Source: Sphingopyxis chilensis (GTDB taxonomy: Bacteria; Pseudomonadota; Alphaproteobacteria; Sphingomonadales; Sphingomonadaceae). Taken from it: a DNA stretch of 64,000 nt. Location: assembly GCF_035930445.1 (NCBI RefSeq), contig NZ_CP142394.1, forward strand, positions 3,691,501-3,755,500. Direction: 5' to 3'. The notes under the pieces are model-generated. The model had not been told where the DNA came from and did no database searches. It was given only the letters and a program-made list of their open reading frames with translations. Shown here piece after piece: positions 60,450-64,000 of this stretch. The translations under genes were made by a program, and so were the position numbers. How positions within the stretch are numbered: position 1 is the first letter of the stretch; each line of letters opens with the position of its first letter.

Positions 60450-60494
60450 GGCATGGCGGCGCCCCGCCTTTCACTGGTCGCGCGCCGCCATGCC
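60450..60494 (+). repeat. Perfect 13-bp intercistronic hairpin
   Basis: GGCATGGCGGCGC (60450-60462) pairs exactly with GCGCCGCCATGCC (60482-60494) over a 19-base loop. No T-run follows. It may protect the receptor mRNA or reduce read-through into the lyase gene. Confidence 0.75.
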
Positions 60495-60520
60495 AAAGAG
60501 CCGCAGGGAGTTATCGGGTT

Positions 60521-62206
60521 ATGATTTCGGGTGATCGGCGTGTGCGCCTTGTTTCGGTTCTGGCGCTGGGCGCGGCGCTGACTTTCCCGCTTCAGGCGCA
60601 GCCTGCAAAATTGCCCGAAATTCTCTCGGACGCCGCGACAATGGCGGCGAATCCGCTGCCCGACTTCAGTTATGCGGGCTATGGCTTCGGCCTCGCCGCC
60701 ATCCCCGCCGACGCGGGAACGATCATCGAGATCACCGACCATGGTGCGATTCCCGACGACGGGCTCGACGATAGCAAGGCGGTGTTGCGCGCGCTCGCCG
60801 CCGCCAATGCGGTGAAGGGCAGGGTAACGCTGCGTTTTCCCAAGGGGCGCACGCAGATCACCGAAGTGCTGCGCATCACGCGCAGCGACATCACTCTCGA
60901 CGGCGCGGGCGATGGTCCGGGCGGCAGCGAGCTCTGGTTCCCGCGCCCGCTGAAGCTGATCGACAAGAGCCATGATTATGACGAACTGCGCGACTATCTG
61001 GTGCGCGAGAAGAAGCAGCAGGTCGAGCCCCAGCATAATATCGACTATCTCTTCACCGAATATACCTGGGCCGGCGGGATGATCTATGTCGCGCCCGAGG
61101 GCAGCCGCCCCGTCTCCTACGACGGGACGAAGGATGTGCGCGACCCGGTGCTCGCGGCCGGCGTGTCAGGCAAGCAGTTCACCCGCACGCTGACGGTCGA
61201 CGATCCATCCAAGCTCAAGGCCGGCGATGTCGTGCAACTCCAGTGGTTCTCGGTCGACGGGCCCAAGAGCCAGATTTTGAAGTCGCTTTACGGTCACACC
61301 GATCTTCCGATCGGCTCGCACCACTGGACCTTCCCGGACCGGCCCGTGGTCGCGCAGGCAACGCGCATCGCGGCGATCCGGGGAAAGACGGTGACGCTCG
61401 GCGACCCCTTGCTCCACGACGTTCGCGCCGACCAGCCCGCGGTGGTCGCCGACTGGCGGCATCTGACGAACGTCGGCATCCAGAATCTGCGGCTGCAATT
61501 TCCCCAGGCGCCGGCGTTCGGCCATCATCTGGAGCAGGGTTACAACGGCATTTACATGACCGGCGTCTTCGACGGCTGGATAAACGGGCTGACGATCGAC
61601 CGGGCGGACAGCGGCATCCTCACCGACAATGCGGCCAGCCTGACGATTGCCGATATCACGACGACGGGCGACCGCAGCGCGCATTATTCGGTGCATGTCG
61701 GCGCGGTGCACAATGTGCTGGTCAAGGATCTGCAGGTCGCGAACCCCGTCGTCCATCCGGTCAGCATCAACACGCGCTCGACACGCTCGGTGTTTCTGCG
61801 CTCGGTCGTCGATCGCGACGCGGTGATCGACCAGCACAGCGGGTCGAACCACCAGAATCTGTTCGATCAGGTCGAACTGCACATCGATCCGAAGCAGGGC
61901 AAGGACGGCTGGCACTATCAGCTCTGGGTCGGCGGCGGCGCGCCCTATTGGAAGCCGGGGCACGGGCTCTACAACACGCTCTGGAACGCGAGGCTGGTGA
62001 TGCCCGAAAGCGTGCCTGCCGATGCGACGGTCATGATTTCGAGCGGGCTCGAAGGGCCGGGCGAGCGGATCGTCGGCCTGCACGCCAACCGCAAGATCGC
62101 GGTCAGTTACACGCCGGCGCCCTATATCGAGGGCACGGGGCAGGCGGTCGATGCCGCGCCGTCGCTCTACGAATATCAGCTCGCGCGCCGGCGCGCCGGG
62201 GGCTAG
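60521..62206 (+). CDS. Exported right-handed beta-helix protein, polysaccharide lyase-like
   Basis: 561 residues with a signal peptide (to PLQAQ). The start of the helix matches the Pectate_lyase_3-type entry motif ITDHGAIPDDGLDDSKAVLRAL. Later coils read ITLDGAGDGPGGSELWF, NVGIQNLRLQFP, GWINGLTIDRADSGI and VKDLQVANPVVHPVSINTRSTRSVFLRSVVDRDAVIDQHSGSNHQNLF. It does not carry recognisable PL6 or GH28 catalytic signatures, so the reaction is open; a lyase or hydrolase on a uronate polymer fits the locus. The stop shares CTAG with the convergent LacI gene. Confidence 0.7.
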   Translation: MISGDRRVRLVSVLALGAALTFPLQAQPAKLPEILSDAATMAANPLPDFSYAGYGFGLAAIPADAGTIIEITDHGAIPDDGLDDSKAVLRALAAANAVKGRVTLRFPKGRTQITEVLRITRSDITLDGAGDGPGGSELWFPRPLKLIDKSHDYDELRDYLVREKKQQVEPQHNIDYLFTEYTWAGGMIYVAPEGSRPVSYDGTKDVRDPVLAAGVSGKQFTRTLTVDDPSKLKAGDVVQLQWFSVDGPKSQILKSLYGHTDLPIGSHHWTFPDRPVVAQATRIAAIRGKTVTLGDPLLHDVRADQPAVVADWRHLTNVGIQNLRLQFPQAPAFGHHLEQGYNGIYMTGVFDGWINGLTIDRADSGILTDNAASLTIADITTTGDRSAHYSVHVGAVHNVLVKDLQVANPVVHPVSINTRSTRSVFLRSVVDRDAVIDQHSGSNHQNLFDQVELHIDPKQGKDGWHYQLWVGGGAPYWKPGHGLYNTLWNARLVMPESVPADATVMISSGLEGPGERIVGLHANRKIAVSYTPAPYIEGTGQAVDAAPSLYEYQLARRRAGG

Positions 62207-63258
62207 TCCGCCGGCGGCGCGGTGACCGACTGGCGCTCGACGAAGGTCGAGGCGAGGACATTGCTATCGTCGGCCCCACCCTTGGCGCCCGGCCCCAGGA
62301 AATCGGGAACGAGCGTTTGCGCGGCGCGGATACCCATCTCACGGATCGGCCAGCGAACGGTGCTGAGCGCGGGCCAGATATGCGTCGCGGTGGGGCTGTC
62401 GTCGAAGCCGATGATCGACAGTTCGCCCGGCACCTTGATGTCCTTGCCGTGCGCGACGCTCATCAGGCCCGCCGCCATCTCGTCGTTCGAGCAGAAGACC
62501 GCGGTCGGCGGCGCGGCGAGCGAGAGCAGAGCTTCGCCCGCATCGATGCCGGCGGTGTAGCGGTAATTGCCCGGCGCATAGAGTTCGGCCGGAAGGTCGA
62601 GGCCGGCCTCGGCGAGCGCTTCGCGGAACCCCTCTTCGCGCTCGGCGGCCGAGCGGAAGCCGACCGGGCCGCGCACGAAGCCGATGCGGCGATGACCGAG
62701 CGCGATCAGTCCGCGCACCGCCTCGGCGACGACCTCGCGGTCGTTCGACGAAATGCAGTGCTTCGCATCGTCGATCCGCGCCGAGCCGATACGGACGTAA
62801 CGCACGCCGAGGTCCTCGCAGAGCGCGGCCAGATCGTCATTCTCCGAAATCGGCGGCAACAGCATCGCGCCGATCGGGCGCTGCTTCTCGAGGAAGGTGC
62901 GCACGTCCTCGAGCATCTTGTCCGACCCGCGATCGACCGGGCGGACGAGCAGCGCAAGGTCGCTGTCCTTGATCGCGTCGAGCACTCCGCGCTGGAAATT
63001 GAGCACCGTCTGTGCGTTGGGATTGTCGTGGAGCAAGGCGATCAGGAAGTTGCGCCGAAAGGCCAGCGCGCGTGCCTGCGGATTGGGGACGAAGCCGAGC
63101 TGCTCGATCGCCTTTTCGACTGCGGCGCGCGTCTTGTCGGTGAGGAATTCGGAGCGGTTGATCACCCGGCTCACCGTCTTTTTCGAAACCCCCGCAAGCG
63201 CCGCGACATCGTTGATCGTCGGCTGTTTGCCCCCCGGCCCCTTGTTTTGTGCCGCCAT
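62203..63258 (-). CDS. LacI-family transcriptional regulator
   Basis: 351 residues: an N-terminal HTH (TINDVAALAGVSKKTVSRVINRSEFLTDKTRAAVEKAIEQLGFVPNPQARAL) with the hinge helix, then the periplasmic-binding-protein-like domain (FLIALLHDNPNAQ, GHRRIGFVRGP, PTAVFCSNDEMAAGLM, ELSIIGFDDSPTATHIWPALSTV). ATG 63258 places the HTH near the start; a longer frame has an unrelated tail. It is divergent from kduI across a shared LacI-type operator and is the candidate repressor for all four such sites. The effector is probably a uronate catabolite (inference). Confidence 0.92.
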   Translation of the reverse strand: MAAQNKGPGGKQPTINDVAALAGVSKKTVSRVINRSEFLTDKTRAAVEKAIEQLGFVPNPQARALAFRRNFLIALLHDNPNAQTVLNFQRGVLDAIKDSDLALLVRPVDRGSDKMLEDVRTFLEKQRPIGAMLLPPISENDDLAALCEDLGVRYVRIGSARIDDAKHCISSNDREVVAEAVRGLIALGHRRIGFVRGPVGFRSAAEREEGFREALAEAGLDLPAELYAPGNYRYTAGIDAGEALLSLAAPPTAVFCSNDEMAAGLMSVAHGKDIKVPGELSIIGFDDSPTATHIWPALSTVRWPIREMGIRAAQTLVPDFLGPGAKGGADDSNVLASTFVERQSVTAPPAD

Positions 63259-63360
63259 ATTCTGTCTTTCCCCTGCAAGCCCCTGGCCAGGCCCGCGCTT
63301 TCCTGTGTTGATGGGCGCTCGGACGCGTAAAATCAACGCCCGGCGGGGTGCCAACACCTC

Positions 63361-63376
63361 TTGACACCGGTTACCA
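63361..63376. promoter_or_regulatory. LacI-type operator between lacI-type gene and kduI
   Basis: TTGACACCGGTTACCA lies 52 bases before the kduI ATG and 102 before the regulator start. Its TTGACA half could double as a -35 element for kduI. Confidence 0.72.
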
Positions 63377-63427
63377 TCAAAACTAGCAAGGCGACAAGCC
63401 AGAAATATCGAGCGAGGATGCGATCCC

Positions 63428-64000
63428 ATGTTTTCCAAGACCTATTACGCCACCCACCCCGTGATGATGGAGGAAGTGTCGAATGCGGAATTGCGCGATC
63501 GCTACCTGATCCAGAATCTGTTCCGTGAAGGGGAGTGCGTCCTCAATTACACCCACGCCGACCGCTTCGTCATCGGCGGCGTCGCGGTGGGCGGCGCACC
63601 GGTCAAGCTGCCGGCGCAGACCGAGCCACCGTCGGCCGCGGGCCACCCGTTCCTCGAGCGCCGCGAACTCGCAATCGTCAACGTCTCGTCGGTGGAAGGC
63701 ACCGTCACCGTTGACGGCGAGAGCTTCACGCTCGGCAACAAGGATTGCCTCTATGTGACGATGGGCGCGAAGGACGTCGAATTTGCAGGGCAGGGCGCGC
63801 GCTATTATCTGGCGTCGTGCCCGGCGCACAAGGCGTTCACGACGCGCAAGCTCGGCATCGCCGACGCCAATGCGCTCGACCGCGGCAGCCTCGCCGAATC
63901 GAACGAGCGCACGATCTTCCAGCTCGTCATTCCGGGCGTGTGCGACAGCGCGCAGCTCGTCATGGGGCTGACCGTGCTCAAGGAAGGCAGCGTCTGGAAC
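63428..64000 (+). CDS. kduI: 5-dehydro-4-deoxy-D-glucuronate isomerase KduI (5' part)
   Basis: The frame is open to the window end, giving 191 of about 278 residues. The family start is clear: [27 protein letters not shown], then [41 protein letters not shown] and [15 protein letters not shown]. KduI is a cupin enzyme that isomerises 4-deoxy-5-ketouronate, the product of unsaturated uronyl hydrolases, on the way to 2-keto-3-deoxygluconate. The metal-binding His/Glu cluster lies beyond the window. It is probably the first gene of a further catabolic operon. Confidence 0.9.
   Translation, partial: MFSKTYYATHPVMMEEVSNAELRDRYLIQNLFREGECVLNYTHADRFVIGGVAVGGAPVKLPAQTEPPSAAGHPFLERRELAIVNVSSVEGTVTVDGESFTLGNKDCLYVTMGAKDVEFAGQGARYYLASCPAHKAFTTRKLGIADANALDRGSLAESNERTIFQLVIPGVCDSAQLVMGLTVLKEGSVWN

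Noticed and set aside
57934..60474. 846-codon minus-strand frame opposite the second TonB receptor
   Set aside because: No start signal and no recognisable domain. The plus strand encodes a full receptor with signal peptide and C-terminal Phe.
1..64000. Mobile element, prophage, CRISPR or tRNA gene
   Set aside because: No transposase, integrase, phage protein, regular spaced repeat array or tRNA cloverleaf was seen on either strand; a tRNAscan or CRISPR search was not possible here.

Overview
The window is high-GC DNA from an alphaproteobacterium, most likely a sphingomonad (Sphingopyxis- or Novosphingobium-like). The evidence is the GTTC-N7-GTTC LexA box, an imuA-imuB-dnaE2 mutagenesis cassette, Caulobacter/Xanthomonas-type TonB receptors, a D-mannonate dehydratase that matches the Novosphingobium enzyme residue for residue at the catalytic positions, and very tight gene packing with many GTG/TTG starts. 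No rRNA, tRNA, insertion sequence, phage gene or CRISPR array was seen.

Layout. (1) 1-3098: end of a class III CoA-transferase, a thiolase and an acyl-CoA dehydrogenase (acyl-CoA breakdown). (2) 3095-12731: first half of a uronic-acid polysaccharide locus: two paralogous alginate-lyase-domain proteins translationally coupled to a TonB receptor, an unsaturated-uronyl hydrolase, D-mannonate dehydratase, a DUF4861 protein and a FadR-type GntR regulator. (3) 12816-14716: four small regulatory or unknown genes, including a LuxR-type HTH protein with a C-terminal membrane segment. (4) 14730-45668: a nearly complete flagellar island in five blocks: lytic transglycosylase-flhA-fliA; flgMN; flgA; flgBCDEFGHIJKL-motAB followed by a sigma-54 activator; fliEFGHIJKLMNOPQR-flhB-fliDS; and fliC. 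(5) 46015-51546: LexA-controlled imuA-imuB-dnaE2. (6) 51661-57464: a tripartite RND efflux operon. (7) 57826-64000: second half of the polysaccharide locus: a TonB receptor, a beta-helix lyase-like protein, a LacI regulator and the 5' part of kduI, cut by the window end.

Control logic read from the sequence. The flagellar genes carry four near-identical sigma-54 promoters (TGGCACG-N4-YTGCW) before flgA, flgB, fliE and the transglycosylase gene. A 16-bp palindrome (CGTCA-N6-TGACG type) lies 40-100 bp upstream of these promoters and is the best candidate enhancer for the local sigma-54 activator. Four late promoters of the form TYAA-N15-KCCGTTAM precede flgM, motA, fliD and fliC and fit the local FliA. 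The two halves of the polysaccharide locus, 45 kb apart, share two operator types: a LacI-like 16-mer (TTGACACCGGTKWCMA-like, four copies) and a GntR-like TTGTCATACAA element (tandem at both TonB-receptor promoters, plus one at the hydrolase/manD promoter). They therefore look like one regulon controlled by the two regulators encoded inside it.

Inferred pathway: oligomers cross the outer membrane through the TonB receptors and are cut by periplasmic lyases. The GH88/GH105-like enzyme releases the unsaturated uronate, which KduI isomerises, while ManD converts D-mannonate (from glucuronate) to 2-keto-3-deoxygluconate. KduI plus ManD favours a glucuronate-containing polymer over plain alginate, but the substrate is not proven by sequence.
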